NCBI GenBank assembly: GCA_016714745.1
Contig: JADKCG010000007.1
Span: forward strand, 44,681-108,680
Source of the DNA: Elusimicrobiota bacterium
GTDB taxonomy: Bacteria > Elusimicrobiota > Elusimicrobia > FEN-1173
Length of the DNA stretch: 64,000 bases
Direction: 5' to 3'
In this document: in pieces, positions 1-8,335 of the stretch
How positions within the stretch are numbered: the first letter of the stretch is position 1
How the letters are laid out: every line of letters begins with the position of its first letter
Notes under the pieces: model-generated
Databases searched by the model: none
What the model was told of the DNA's origin: nothing
Seen by the model: the letters and a program-made list of their open reading frames with translations, nothing else
Translations under genes and position numbers: made by a program

Positions 1-1
1 G

Positions 2-208
2 ATCTATCATCGTGAAACGGCCTTGGTCGCGGCCGCTCGCGCGACGGGAGCCAGGGCGGTGGGAGGCCTCGGAATGCTGGTCAACCAGGGCGCTCTGGGT
101 TTTGAGCTCTGGTTTAAGGACGATCTGAAAAAGGTAAAATGTGATCCTCGATTGTTAAGAAAAATCATGGGCGACGCCGCGCGCGCCGCCTTGAATAAAA
201 CGAGTTGA
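2..208 (+). CDS. aroE: Shikimate dehydrogenase, C-terminal end (partial)
   Basis: The reading frame is open from the first bases of the window and stops at 206-208. About 68 residues are visible. They contain the AroE C-terminal signature GLGMLVNQGALGFELW, which closes the NADP-binding domain of shikimate dehydrogenase (dehydroshikimate to shikimate). The catalytic N-terminal half lies upstream of the window. It is followed after 11 bases by aroC, then aroK and aroB, so it fits a shikimate-pathway operon. Identification rests on the short motif and the context; a paralogous quinate/shikimate dehydrogenase cannot be excluded. Confidence 0.8.
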   Translation: MYHRETALVAAARATGARAVGGLGMLVNQGALGFELWFKDDLKKVKCDPRLLRKIMGDAARAALNKTS

Positions 209-219
209 AGGAAAAACCC

Positions 220-1383
220 GTGATCCGATACGCCACCGCAGGAGAATCGCACGGCCCCAGCTTAACGGCCATATTAGAAGGCATTCCCGCCGGAGTCCCT
301 GTCACCGAGGCCTATGTGAACAAAGAACTCTCTCGCCGCCAGTACAGTTTTGGTCGCGGCGAACGTCTTCAATACATTGAGAAAGACACCGCGCGGATTC
401 TTTCGGGCGTGCGCTGGGGGGAAACCTTGGGGTCGCCCATCACGTTCCAGATCGAGAACAAAGACTGGGAAAATTGGGAAAAAATCATGTCGGTTTCAGC
501 CGAAGACCAACAGGAAAAATTTCGGCTGACGCGGCCACGGCCGGGCCACGCGGACTTGGTGGGCGTTCTGAAGTTTGACCGGAAAGACACACGGGACATT
601 TTGGAGCGGGCCTCCGCTCGGGAAACGGCCGCCCGCACCGCTGTGGGCGCCCTTTGCCGCCGACTGTTGGAAGAACTGGGGATCAAGATCTATTCGTGGG
701 TCGAGGAAATTGGCGGCGTTGTCGCTCACACGGAGACGCTTTCCGTGGAGGACGCTTTTTCTCTGGCGGAAAAGTCGCCTGTCCGGTGCCCGGACAAAAA
801 AGCGGAAGAAAAAATGATGGACGCCATTAAAGACGCGAAAGCCAACGGCGATACGCTGGGCGGCGTCTACACCGTGGTGGCGACGGGCTGTCCGGTGGGG
901 CTTGGCAATCATACGCAGTGGGACCTTAAGCTTGACGGTCGATTGGCCCAGGCGATCCTTTCGATCCAAGCGCATAAGGGCGTCGAGATGGGGCGCGGGT
1001 TCGATATGGCCAAACGAAAAGGCTCGGATCTGCACGACGAGATTCATTATAAAGAAGGTCGCGGGTTTTTCCGCGAAAGCAACAACGCCGGCGGGATCGA
1101 AGGCGGAATGTCCAACGGCGAACCCATCGTGGTCCGCGCCGCGGTGAAACCTTTGGCTTCACTGCGAAAACCACTTCGCTCTGTCAACATATTGACCAAA
1201 GCGGAAATGACGGCTGAAATTGTGCGTTCCGACGTCTGTCCGGTCGCCAGCGCCGCCGTCATCGGGGAAGCCGTCACCGCGATCGCTCTCGCCCAGGCGG
1301 TGAAAGAGAAGTTTGGGTCGGATTCTCTGAGGGAAATGCAGGACCACCTCACCCGTTACAAGGAACATCTGCTCCGGTTTTAA
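220..1383 (+). CDS. aroC: Chorismate synthase
   Basis: Chorismate synthase converts 5-enolpyruvylshikimate-3-phosphate to chorismate using reduced FMN. The protein of about 387 residues opens with IRYATAGESHGPS, the family N-terminal signature. It carries RPRPGHADL near residue 104 and ERASARETAART near residue 129, the conserved substrate/FMN-binding blocks. GTG at 220 is chosen because GAAGGA lies seven bases upstream and the family usually starts right before this motif; a TTG at 205 in the same frame would add five residues. It overlaps nothing but follows aroE closely. Length is normal for the family. Confidence 0.95.
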   Translation: MIRYATAGESHGPSLTAILEGIPAGVPVTEAYVNKELSRRQYSFGRGERLQYIEKDTARILSGVRWGETLGSPITFQIENKDWENWEKIMSVSAEDQQEKFRLTRPRPGHADLVGVLKFDRKDTRDILERASARETAARTAVGALCRRLLEELGIKIYSWVEEIGGVVAHTETLSVEDAFSLAEKSPVRCPDKKAEEKMMDAIKDAKANGDTLGGVYTVVATGCPVGLGNHTQWDLKLDGRLAQAILSIQAHKGVEMGRGFDMAKRKGSDLHDEIHYKEGRGFFRESNNAGGIEGGMSNGEPIVVRAAVKPLASLRKPLRSVNILTKAEMTAEIVRSDVCPVASAAVIGEAVTAIALAQAVKEKFGSDSLREMQDHLTRYKEHLLRF

Positions 1384-1520
1384 ATGCACCCACGGTCAAA
1401 ACAAAATCCCACCACCCCTCCTCCTTTTTCTCTGACCCTCTGCCTTGGGCGGGAGAGGGAAGGGGCCGTTCGTCGTGGCAGGCGGTAGAGGGTGGTCATT
1501 GGCAACGGGGGCTCTCTTTC

Positions 1521-2033
1521 ATGAACATTGTCCTCACAGGATTTATGGCGACGGGAAAGTCGGTGGTTGGGAAATTGCTTTCCCATCGGTTGGGGTATGC
1601 TTTTTTTGATACGGACGACATGATTGAAAAACAAACGGGGCATACGATCGCTGACTTGTTCGCCAAAGGCGGGGAATCGGCTTTTCGGGATTTGGAAGCC
1701 CAGACCGTGGCGCTGGTGGCACTCATGGATAAAGCGGTGATCGCCACGGGGGGGGGTGTGCCCCTGCGAAAAACCAACATGGATGAATTGGAGCGGAACG
1801 GCCGGGTTTTCCTACTCACCGCATCCCCGGACACCATTGTTCGTCGGCTGGACCTGGGGGCTGTTCCTCGTCCCCTGCTGGCCGGAACTAACCCCATGGA
1901 TCGGGTGCGGGAACTTTTAAAAGAGCGAGAGAAAGCGTATGCCCGGTTTCATGAAACGATTGAAACGGACTCTCTGACGGATCAACAGGTGGCGGACAAA
2001 ATTGCGGAGCGGGTTTTGAAGGGAGGAGGTTGA
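1521..2033 (+). CDS. aroK: Shikimate kinase
   Basis: A 170-residue P-loop kinase phosphorylating shikimate with ATP. The Walker A loop GFMATGKS is at residues 7-14. DTDDMIE follows near residue 33 (shikimate/Mg site), FRDLE near 57, GGGVP near 78, and RPLL in the lid region near 117. ATG at 1521 follows a 137-base gap; that gap holds an imperfect inverted repeat (CCCTCTGCC and GGCGGTAGAGGG) but no convincing promoter. The stop codon abuts the aroB start, so the two are probably translated together. Confidence 0.93.
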   Translation: MNIVLTGFMATGKSVVGKLLSHRLGYAFFDTDDMIEKQTGHTIADLFAKGGESAFRDLEAQTVALVALMDKAVIATGGGVPLRKTNMDELERNGRVFLLTASPDTIVRRLDLGAVPRPLLAGTNPMDRVRELLKEREKAYARFHETIETDSLTDQQVADKIAERVLKGGG

Positions 2034-3125
2034 GTGAACCGCAGTGTGCTGAAACTTTCAGCAGGCCGTAGCCACGATATCATCGTGGGTGCGCGGTTGG
2101 AAAATTTGGGCCGAGCCCTTTCTCACGTGGTCTCGGGACGGCGTGCGCTGGTGGTGAGCGCGAGCCCGATTGCTCGAAGGTATGCCCGTACCGTCCTGAA
2201 GGGACTGCGGAGCGCAGGTTTTGAAACGGCCCTCGGGCTCATGCCGGACGGGGAATCCCATAAAACGATGGCTGTCGTTCAACGGCTGTATCGCCACGCG
2301 CTTTCCGCTCAATTAGATCGACGATCGATCTTGATCGCCTTGGGGGGCGGGGTGGTGGGCGATGTGGCCGGGTTTGTGGCGGCCACCTACATGCGGGGCA
2401 TACCTTTCGTTCAATGCCCCACCACGCTCTTGGCCATGGTGGACGCTTCCGTTGGGGGAAAAACGGGCGTTGATCTGCCTGAAGGAAAAAATTTAGTGGG
2501 GGCTTTTTGGCAACCGAAATTGGTGTGGATGGACATGTTCACGCTGTCCACGTTGCCCGACCGTCAATGGCGCACGGGGATTGCCGAAATCATTAAGTAT
2601 GGGATGATGGCGGATCGAGCCCTTTTTGAATTATTGGAGAATAACGATTTGGCTCGGTTAAAGAAATCCCCGAAATTTCTAGAAACGTTGGTGGCCCGCT
2701 CGGCGGCCATTAAAGCGCGTGTGGTGTCGAAAGACGAGCGTGAAACCACGGGACTTCGGGCCACGTTGAACCTGGGGCACACGTTCGCCCATGCCATTGA
2801 AACTGTTTCGGGATACAAAACCTATACCCACGGCGAGGCGGTTGCCATTGGGTTGTGCGCCGCGGCGCGGTTGGGGGTGTGCGTGGGCACATTCCCGTTA
2901 TCAGGGGTCCCCCGGGTCGATGCGCTCGTGACCCGATGGGGGTTGTCCACCCGGGTCAAACGGGCGTTGTCCCGGCCCAAGATTCTCGCGGCCATGGCCC
3001 GAGATAAGAAATCCGTGAATGGAGGGTTTCGGTTTGTCGTTCCTGTGGGAATTGGCCGGGCCAAAGTGGTGGCCCACGTGCCCCCGGACATCGTGGTTCG
3101 TATCTTAAAGGAGATCGGACTGTGA
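2034..3125 (+). CDS. aroB: 3-dehydroquinate synthase
   Basis: AroB cyclises DAHP to 3-dehydroquinate, using NAD and a divalent metal. In 363 residues one sees MPDGESHK near residue 69, the NAD-binding GGGVVGDVAGF near 104, PTTLLAMVDASVGGKTG near 130, and the metal-ligand region LNLGHTFAHAIE and HGEAVAIG near 247-270. The GTG start directly follows the aroK stop, with GGGAGGAGG just upstream inside aroK. The end overlaps the next gene by four bases (GTGA), indicating a tightly coupled operon. Confidence 0.95.
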   Translation: MNRSVLKLSAGRSHDIIVGARLENLGRALSHVVSGRRALVVSASPIARRYARTVLKGLRSAGFETALGLMPDGESHKTMAVVQRLYRHALSAQLDRRSILIALGGGVVGDVAGFVAATYMRGIPFVQCPTTLLAMVDASVGGKTGVDLPEGKNLVGAFWQPKLVWMDMFTLSTLPDRQWRTGIAEIIKYGMMADRALFELLENNDLARLKKSPKFLETLVARSAAIKARVVSKDERETTGLRATLNLGHTFAHAIETVSGYKTYTHGEAVAIGLCAAARLGVCVGTFPLSGVPRVDALVTRWGLSTRVKRALSRPKILAAMARDKKSVNGGFRFVVPVGIGRAKVVAHVPPDIVVRILKEIGL

Positions 3126-4189
3126 GGATTCCAAAAGAAAGTCTTTCCCCGGCGATTTTTCGCGAACGGCGAGACCGGTTGGGCGGAGTGTTTGAGCGAA
3201 AAAAGTTAGACGCTTATTTTTTCTCAAGCGTGTCGGACCTCTATTATTTGACGGGATTTCATTCGGAAGGATTTTACGGGCTGGCGACGGCCAAAGACAC
3301 CTGGCTGTTTGCTTCGGCCCTGTTGGCCGGACAGGTGAGGGAAAACGCGCCCGGCTGTCGGTTTGTTATCGGCAAACGCCTCTCGGTGGCGGTGGCCGAC
3401 CTGGTTAAAAAACATCGCCTCAAACGCATTGGGTTCGACCCAGACCAATTGAACTTTCGTTTAGGGGACGTTCTGCGCAAAAAGGGGCTGGCCCCTCACC
3501 CCAATCCCCTGGAAGAGTTACGCATTATCAAAGGGGAAGAAGAGCTGATCCGATTGCGAAAGGCCTGCCAAATAACGGCTCAGACCGTGGACTGGATCAA
3601 ACCCCGCGTACGGGCCGGGATGACGGAAAAAAGTTTAGCATGGGCCATTGAACGAGAGTTTGTTCGGCGGGGAGCCCATGGGGTGGGCTTTGACCTCATT
3701 GCCGCGGTGGGGGCGAATACCTCGCTTCCTCATCACATTCCGGGAGAGACGCCTTTGAAACCCAACAGCCCCGTCCTGTTCGACATTGGATGCCGCGTCG
3801 GGGCTTACCGGTCTGACTTGACCCGTTCCTTCTTTTTCGGTAAAATCACATCGAATTATCGACGGGTTTATCGTGTTGTGGAGTCCGCTCAGCGGGCGGG
3901 GATCGAGACAGTTCGCCCCGGCGTGACCGGGGGACAGGTTGACGCCGCCACGCGGGGCGTTATCACCAAAGCGGGTTATGGCCGCACATTTGTTCACAGC
4001 ACGGGCCACGGGGTGGGCATCGATATTCACGAACCTCCCTGGATTCGGCCAAAGAGTTCCGATGTCCTCGCGCCCAATATGATCCTGACGGTGGAACCCG
4101 GGATATATTTGGCCGGCCGGTTTGGGGTCCGGATTGAGGACACCCTTCGAGTGACAGCCGATGGGCACGAGAGGCTCACCCGGCCATAG
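3122..4189 (+). CDS. M24-family Xaa-Pro aminopeptidase
   Basis: A pita-bread fold metallopeptidase expected to remove N-terminal residues before proline. In 355 residues the N-terminal creatinase-like domain (about 1-130) precedes the catalytic domain. The five dimetal ligands are visible: Asp in FDIGCR near 221, Asp in SDLTRS near 232, His in HSTGHGVGIDIHE near 295, Glu in VEPGIY near 325 and Glu in RIEDT near 339. It starts inside the aroB stop (GTGA). An M24 peptidase directly before efp is a recurrent bacterial arrangement and is seen here. PepP versus PepQ cannot be settled from sequence alone. Confidence 0.88.
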   Translation: MRIPKESLSPAIFRERRDRLGGVFERKKLDAYFFSSVSDLYYLTGFHSEGFYGLATAKDTWLFASALLAGQVRENAPGCRFVIGKRLSVAVADLVKKHRLKRIGFDPDQLNFRLGDVLRKKGLAPHPNPLEELRIIKGEEELIRLRKACQITAQTVDWIKPRVRAGMTEKSLAWAIEREFVRRGAHGVGFDLIAAVGANTSLPHHIPGETPLKPNSPVLFDIGCRVGAYRSDLTRSFFFGKITSNYRRVYRVVESAQRAGIETVRPGVTGGQVDAATRGVITKAGYGRTFVHSTGHGVGIDIHEPPWIRPKSSDVLAPNMILTVEPGIYLAGRFGVRIEDTLRVTADGHERLTRP

Positions 4190-4353
4190 GTAAGCAGACC
4201 CGGTTTTTGATCCATCAACTTTTTATCGGGATTTCAGTTTTGTCTCTGGATATCGGTTAATCCCATACCGGAATGACGAAGTGTGGCTGTCGAAGTGGGT
4301 GAACCCCCCAGCGGGGAGAAGGTCGTGTTTATTCATCTTTAGAGGAGCGGTTT

Positions 4354-4911
4354 ATGATCAACACATCGGATATGGGGAACGGCACCGTTTTTGAACATGA
4401 AGGGGCGGTGTATCAAATTGTTTGGTTTCAACACCATAAACCCGGCAAAGGCGGGGCTATGTTGCGAGTGAAGATTCGCAATGTCCGCACCGGATCAACC
4501 ATTGAACGGACTTTTAAGTCGGGCGAGCGGTTTGAGGAACTTTCTTTGGCGCGCAAACCCATGCAGTTTCTTTACGCTGAAGGCGAAAATTTCGCTTTTA
4601 TGGACCCTAAAACGTTCGACCAAATTTCCGTGTCGCGGGAGAAATTAGGAGATTCTGCTCGATTTTTGACGGAAAACATGGAAGTGCAGGCTTTGTATCT
4701 GGAAGAAGAATTTTTGGGTATAGAACTGCCCACCAGCGTCGCGCTGAAAGTGCTCAGCACGGTTCCGGGAATCAAAGGAGACTCTGTGTCAAACATGGTG
4801 AAACCCGCGACCCTTGAAAACGATATTGAGATCATGGTTCCCCTGTTCATTAAAGAGGGGGAAGCCATTATGGTGGATACCCGTTCCAGCGAGTATCTCA
4901 GCCGAGTATGA
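4354..4911 (+). CDS. efp: Translation elongation factor P
   Basis: EF-P relieves ribosome stalling at polyproline stretches by binding near the E site. The 185-residue length and three-domain layout are normal. The tip loop reads HHKPGKGGA, placing the potentially modified lysine at residue 32. AGAGGAG lies before the ATG at 4354. The 164-base gap upstream contains no recognised element. The stop overlaps the accB ATG by four bases (ATGA). No EpmA/EpmB or rhamnosyltransferase is present in the window, so the type of lysine modification, if any, is unknown. Confidence 0.95.
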   Translation: MINTSDMGNGTVFEHEGAVYQIVWFQHHKPGKGGAMLRVKIRNVRTGSTIERTFKSGERFEELSLARKPMQFLYAEGENFAFMDPKTFDQISVSREKLGDSARFLTENMEVQALYLEEEFLGIELPTSVALKVLSTVPGIKGDSVSNMVKPATLENDIEIMVPLFIKEGEAIMVDTRSSEYLSRV

Positions 4912-5354
4912 AGCCCCGGACGAACGGCGAATCGGCGTCGCCCACTTTAGAAGAGTTGTTGAATTTCGCGACGGAGGCGGCCCTGTCCGAAGTGGTTTGG
5001 GAAAAAGACGGGCGGCGCATCGCTTTTAAACGGCCGCTTGCCCCACTGGTCACTCTCGCGGCCAGCGCGGTCGAGGCCCCAACGCCCACTCTTTCCCCCG
5101 ATTCCAACCACCATATGGTGAAGTCCCCCATGGTCGGAACCTTTCTTCGCGCGCCCAAAGGGCGGCCGCCCCTGGTGATCGAGGGCGATGAGGTGGTCGT
5201 CGGCCACCGGCTTGGAATTGTGGAAGCAATGCAGGTGCCGAAGGATGTGATTTCGACGGTCAAAGGTCGGGTCCTTCGGGTCATGGTGGAGAACGGCCGG
5301 CCGGTGGAATATGGACAGCCGATCGTTGAAATTGATGTGATCGAGGGGGCCTGA
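4908..5354 (+). CDS. accB: Acetyl-CoA carboxylase biotin carboxyl carrier protein, atypical biotin site
   Basis: AccB carries biotin between carboxylase and transferase in fatty-acid synthesis. The 148-residue protein has an N-terminal stretch, a linker rich in Ala/Pro (about 50-70) and a biotinyl domain beginning MVKSPMVGTFLRAP. The biotinyl hairpin normally reads EAMK, but here it reads EAMQVPKDV: residue 109 is Gln (CAG at 5232-5234) and the next Lys is three residues later. The context, efp then accB then accC with 1-4 base overlaps, is classical, so this is the AccB locus. Whether it can be biotinylated is open; a base-call error or a shifted acceptor lysine are both possible. Confidence 0.85.
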   Translation: MKPRTNGESASPTLEELLNFATEAALSEVVWEKDGRRIAFKRPLAPLVTLAASAVEAPTPTLSPDSNHHMVKSPMVGTFLRAPKGRPPLVIEGDEVVVGHRLGIVEAMQVPKDVISTVKGRVLRVMVENGRPVEYGQPIVEIDVIEGA

Positions 5355-6731
5355 TGTTTAAGAAAATTTTAATTGCCAACCGTGGGGAGATCGCTGTGCG
5401 CGTGGTTCGCGCCTGCCGGGAACTGGGTATCCGCACTGTCGCGGTTCATTCCGACATCGATCGGGAATCTCTGCACGTACGTTTCGCGGACGAATCCGTC
5501 TGTATCGGTCCCGGTCCCGCGGTTGAGAGTTATTTAAATATTCCGGCGATTATTTCCGCCGCTGAAATCACGGGGGCGGACGCCATTCATCCCGGGTATG
5601 GGTTCCTGTCGGAAAATACGCATTTCGCCGAGGTTTGCGAAAGTTGCCACATTACCTTCATCGGTCCGTCCAAAGACGCCATTCGCAAAATGGGCGACAA
5701 AGCCGAAGCGCGTAAAATTATGGGCGATTACGGTGTCCCGATTATCCCCGGCACCAAGGGGTGCATCGACGTCAACGATAAAGATCTTCACAAAATCGCA
5801 AAAAAAATTGGCTATCCCATTCTCGTCAAGGCCAAGGCCGGCGGGGGAGGGAAAGGCATGCGGGTGGTTCAGGAGGCGGGGTCCCTGAAAGACCAGATTG
5901 TGGCCGCGACCACGGAAGCCAAGGCGGCGTTCGGCAACGGCGAAGTCTATTTGGAGCGCTATCTCACCGCGCCTCGACACATCGAGGTTCAGATCATTGG
6001 CGACAAAAACGGAAATGTCGTGAGTTTCCCGGAACGGGACTGTTCGGTTCAACGGCGCCACCAGAAACTGATTGAAGAGTCGCCGTCTTCGTCTATTTCT
6101 GAAAGCGTTCGAAAAAAAATGGGAAAGGCGGCCCGTCTCGCGGCCAAGGCGGTCAAATACCACACCGTGGGCACTGTTGAATTTCTCTATGACAAAAAAG
6201 CCGATGATTTCTTTTTCATTGAAATGAATACCCGGATCCAAGTGGAACATCCCGTCACCGAAATGGTCACGGGAGTGGATTTGATAAAAGAGCAGATCCG
6301 CACCGCGGCGGGAGAGAAAATCCCTTTCTCCTCAGACGACGTTCAAATCCGCCACCACGCGATGGAATGCCGCATTAACGCCGGAAGACCCCGATCGGAA
6401 TTTTATGCCGTCGCCCGGAAAAATCACACAATTAATTCTTCCCGGCGGGCCCGGGGTGAGAGTGGACACCCATATCTATCAGGGCTATACCATCCCGGCC
6501 TATTATGACAGCTTAATGGCCAAACTCATTGTGGCCACACGCTACGGCGCGGGCGGCGGGCGCGAACACACCATCCGACGCATGGCTCGGGCGTTAAGCG
6601 AGTTTACGGTGGACGGCGTGAAGACCACCATCCCGTTTCATCGGGACGTCATGGCCCACGAAGCCTTCATGAGCGGCGACGTGACCACCGATTTCATCGA
6701 AAAGCATTTGGCGCTTCAACCCGCGCACTGA
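5354..6731 (+). CDS. accC: Acetyl-CoA carboxylase biotin carboxylase subunit (frame-broken)
   Basis: Biotin carboxylase uses ATP and bicarbonate to carboxylate biotin on AccB. Visible are the N-terminal KILIANRGEIAVRV, the ATP-grasp glycine loop KAKAGGGGKGMR near residue 160, ERDCSVQRRHQKLIEE near 228 and EMNTRIQVEHPVTE near 291. The frame breaks near 6383: the text reads GCCGGAAGACC where the family needs Asn-Ala-Glu-Asp-Pro, so one extra G restores continuity into the second part (about 6388-6731). The bridged length of about 458 residues is normal. The start overlaps the accB stop by one base (TGATG). A single-base insertion error is the simplest explanation; a true pseudogene of an essential gene is less likely. 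Confidence 0.9.
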
Positions 6732-6735
6732 TGTC

Positions 6736-7344
6736 ATGAGCGAGGGAGCTCGGTATCAGGAATTCATTAAAGCTCAACTGAAAGAGTCGTCCGACAATCT
6801 GCGCCTTTTGGCCGACGCCGCCCCCGCCATTGGAAAGGCCGCCCGGTTGTTGGTGGACGCCCTTCAAAACAAAAAGAAGGTGGTGGCTTTTGGCAACGGG
6901 GGATTCGCGGCCGACGCTCAGCATTTAACGGCGGAACTGTCGGGACGGTTTGAGAAAAACCGCCCGGCTCTTCCGGCGGTGGCGCTCACCACGAACAGTT
7001 CCGCTCTCACCGCCATTGCCAACGACTATTCCTACAAAGAAATCTTTTCTCGTCAGTTAGAGAACTTTATCCACGCGGGAGACGTGGTGGTGGCGATTTC
7101 GACTTCTGGAAATTCCGAAAATGTGTTGGAAGGCGCCCGAGAAGCGAAGAAAGCCGGGGCGGTGGTGATCGCCTGGACCGGCCAGGGCGGGGGGAAACTG
7201 AAGGCGTTGGCGGATGTGTGTCTGGAAGTTCCATCCCGCCGAACGTCGCGGATTCAAGAGGGGCACTTGGCCCTCCTTCACACGCTTTGCGGCATTATTG
7301 AAGACGAGTTGTACCCGACAGTCGGAAAGGCGAGTGGGTATTAA
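6736..7344 (+). CDS. gmhA: SIS-domain phosphoheptose isomerase
   Basis: GmhA converts sedoheptulose 7-phosphate to D-glycero-D-manno-heptose 7-phosphate, the first step of LPS heptose synthesis. The 202-residue protein has one SIS domain with GNGGFAADAQHLTAEL near residues 53-68, ISTSGNSENVL near 120 and the C-terminal RIQEGHLALLH carrying the catalytic His/Glu region. The loop Ser of GNGGS is replaced by Phe at residue 57, which is unusual. A heptose-phosphate adenylyltransferase follows after a repeat-filled gap, supporting the assignment over other SIS isomerases. ATG at 6736 lies four bases after the accC stop. Confidence 0.87.
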   Translation: MSEGARYQEFIKAQLKESSDNLRLLADAAPAIGKAARLLVDALQNKKKVVAFGNGGFAADAQHLTAELSGRFEKNRPALPAVALTTNSSALTAIANDYSYKEIFSRQLENFIHAGDVVVAISTSGNSENVLEGAREAKKAGAVVIAWTGQGGGKLKALADVCLEVPSRRTSRIQEGHLALLHTLCGIIEDELYPTVGKASGY

Positions 7345-7361
7345 CGCGAACGGTGGCATTT

Positions 7362-7429
7362 GGAGCGCGGGCGTCTCGCCCGCAATTGTTTTGTTTGATC
7401 AGCCTGCGGGCGGGACGCCCGCGCTCCCA
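7362..7429. repeat. Long palindromic intergenic repeat (family B)
   Basis: Two GC-rich arms of about 23 bases, GGAGCGCGGGCGTCTCGCC and its near-perfect reverse complement ending GACGCCCGCGCTCC, flank a roughly 20-base AT-rich loop. The element fills the gmhA-rfaE2 gap. Related elements occur at 19433-19498, 34768-34791 (one arm) and 55102-55124. It would form a strong RNA hairpin. It does not encode a credible protein. Confidence 0.85.
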
Positions 7430-7437
7430 GGGAAATC

Positions 7438-7926
7438 TTGAACAAAAGAAACGTTTTTTCTTCTCCCTCACTGGCGAAAGTTTTAAAGTCTTGCCGCCAT
7501 GGAAAAACCGTTGTTTTCACCAACGGCTGTTTTGACCTGGTTCACGCGGGCCATTTAAAGGTTTTGGAATGGGCCAAACGCCAAGGCGACCTTTTGGTGG
7601 TGGGGCTTAATTCAGACGCCTCTGTTCGGAAGTTGAAAGGGCCCCGTCGCCCGATTTTGCCGTTGGCAGACCGCGCCGCGCTTTTGGCGGCGCTTAAACC
7701 GGTGGATTTTGTCACTTCGTTTTCAGAAGAGACGCCCCAGCGATTGATTCGTCTCCTCCGCCCAGACATCTTGGTTAAAGGCGGGGATTGGGCCGCGGAT
7801 TCGATTGTGGGCCGTGAATTCGTCAAGAAAGTCGTGCGCGTCCCGCTCATGAAGGGACGATCTACAACGGGTATTATCTCCACCATCGCTAAACGGTATG
7901 GCGCTCCCCCGTCAAAGAAAAAGTAA
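7438..7926 (+). CDS. rfaE2: D-glycero-beta-D-manno-heptose 1-phosphate adenylyltransferase (RfaE2/HldE C-terminal type)
   Basis: A nucleotidyltransferase activating heptose 1-phosphate with ATP to ADP-heptose for lipopolysaccharide core. The 162-residue protein matches the adenylyltransferase half of HldE only. It shows TNGCFDLVHAGH with the HxGH motif at 36-39, GLNSDASVRKLKGP near 70, VKGGDW near 119 and GRSTTGII near 145. No kinase half is present here, so it would need a separate HldA-like kinase. The TTG at 7438 is the first in-frame start and sits next to a dispersed repeat; no strong ribosome site is visible. The 3' end overlaps the next frame by 29 bases. Confidence 0.88.
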   Translation: MNKRNVFSSPSLAKVLKSCRHGKTVVFTNGCFDLVHAGHLKVLEWAKRQGDLLVVGLNSDASVRKLKGPRRPILPLADRAALLAALKPVDFVTSFSEETPQRLIRLLRPDILVKGGDWAADSIVGREFVKKVVRVPLMKGRSTTGIISTIAKRYGAPPSKKK

Positions 7927-8335
7927 GCCGGCGGGGGGGGCGGACCTTTTTCGTGTGCTTGACGCGAACCTCAATCGGGCCCGGGAAGGTCTTCGGGTGT
8001 TGGAGGATACCGCTCGCTTTGTTTGGGAGGACCAGTCGCTTTTTAAGTCGTTGCGGCAGTGCCGCCACGAATTGGACCGCGCCACACGCTCGGCCTATCC
8101 GAATTTAGTCGGCGGGCGGGAAAGCGCGGCGGACATGGGGCGGCGCATGGAGGAAGGGACATCCCGCGATTGGCCGGGTTTGGTGGCCGCCAATTTCCGC
8201 CGGGTGCAAGAAGCACTCCGGGTGCTTGAAGAATATGGAAAAGTTTTTTCAATTGGTGCGGTGTCTCGCTTTAAAGCGGTGCGATTTCGGATATATTCGG
8301 ACGAAAAAAAAGCGCTGGCTCATTTGGAGAATTGA
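7898..8335 (+). CDS. ThiD2-like domain protein, stand-alone
   Basis: A 145-residue protein containing RVLDANLNRAREGLRVLED near residues 20-38 and ANFRRVQEALRVLEEYGK near 92-110, hallmarks of the domain fused N-terminally to ThiE in cyanobacteria and some other bacteria (Pfam ThiD2). In those fusions it is thought to supply or phosphorylate the pyrimidine (HMP) moiety. Here it is a separate gene; its stop overlaps the thiE ATG. ATG at 7898 overlaps the rfaE2 end; a later start would remove only a basic, Gly-rich leader. Function is inferred from the domain and from thiE and thiC immediately downstream. Confidence 0.8.
   Translation: MALPRQRKSKPAGGADLFRVLDANLNRAREGLRVLEDTARFVWEDQSLFKSLRQCRHELDRATRSAYPNLVGGRESAADMGRRMEEGTSRDWPGLVAANFRRVQEALRVLEEYGKVFSIGAVSRFKAVRFRIYSDEKKALAHLEN

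Noticed and set aside
7353..7535. Small frames translating the GC-rich palindromes (e.g. starting around 7353)
   Set aside because: They encode the arms of a dispersed repeat and recur wherever the repeat occurs; they are not proteins.
7345..7900. TPP riboswitch upstream of the thi genes
   Set aside because: No conserved thi-box sequences (such as CTGAGA with the ACCTGATCTGG-like element) were found; the region is coding or repeat.
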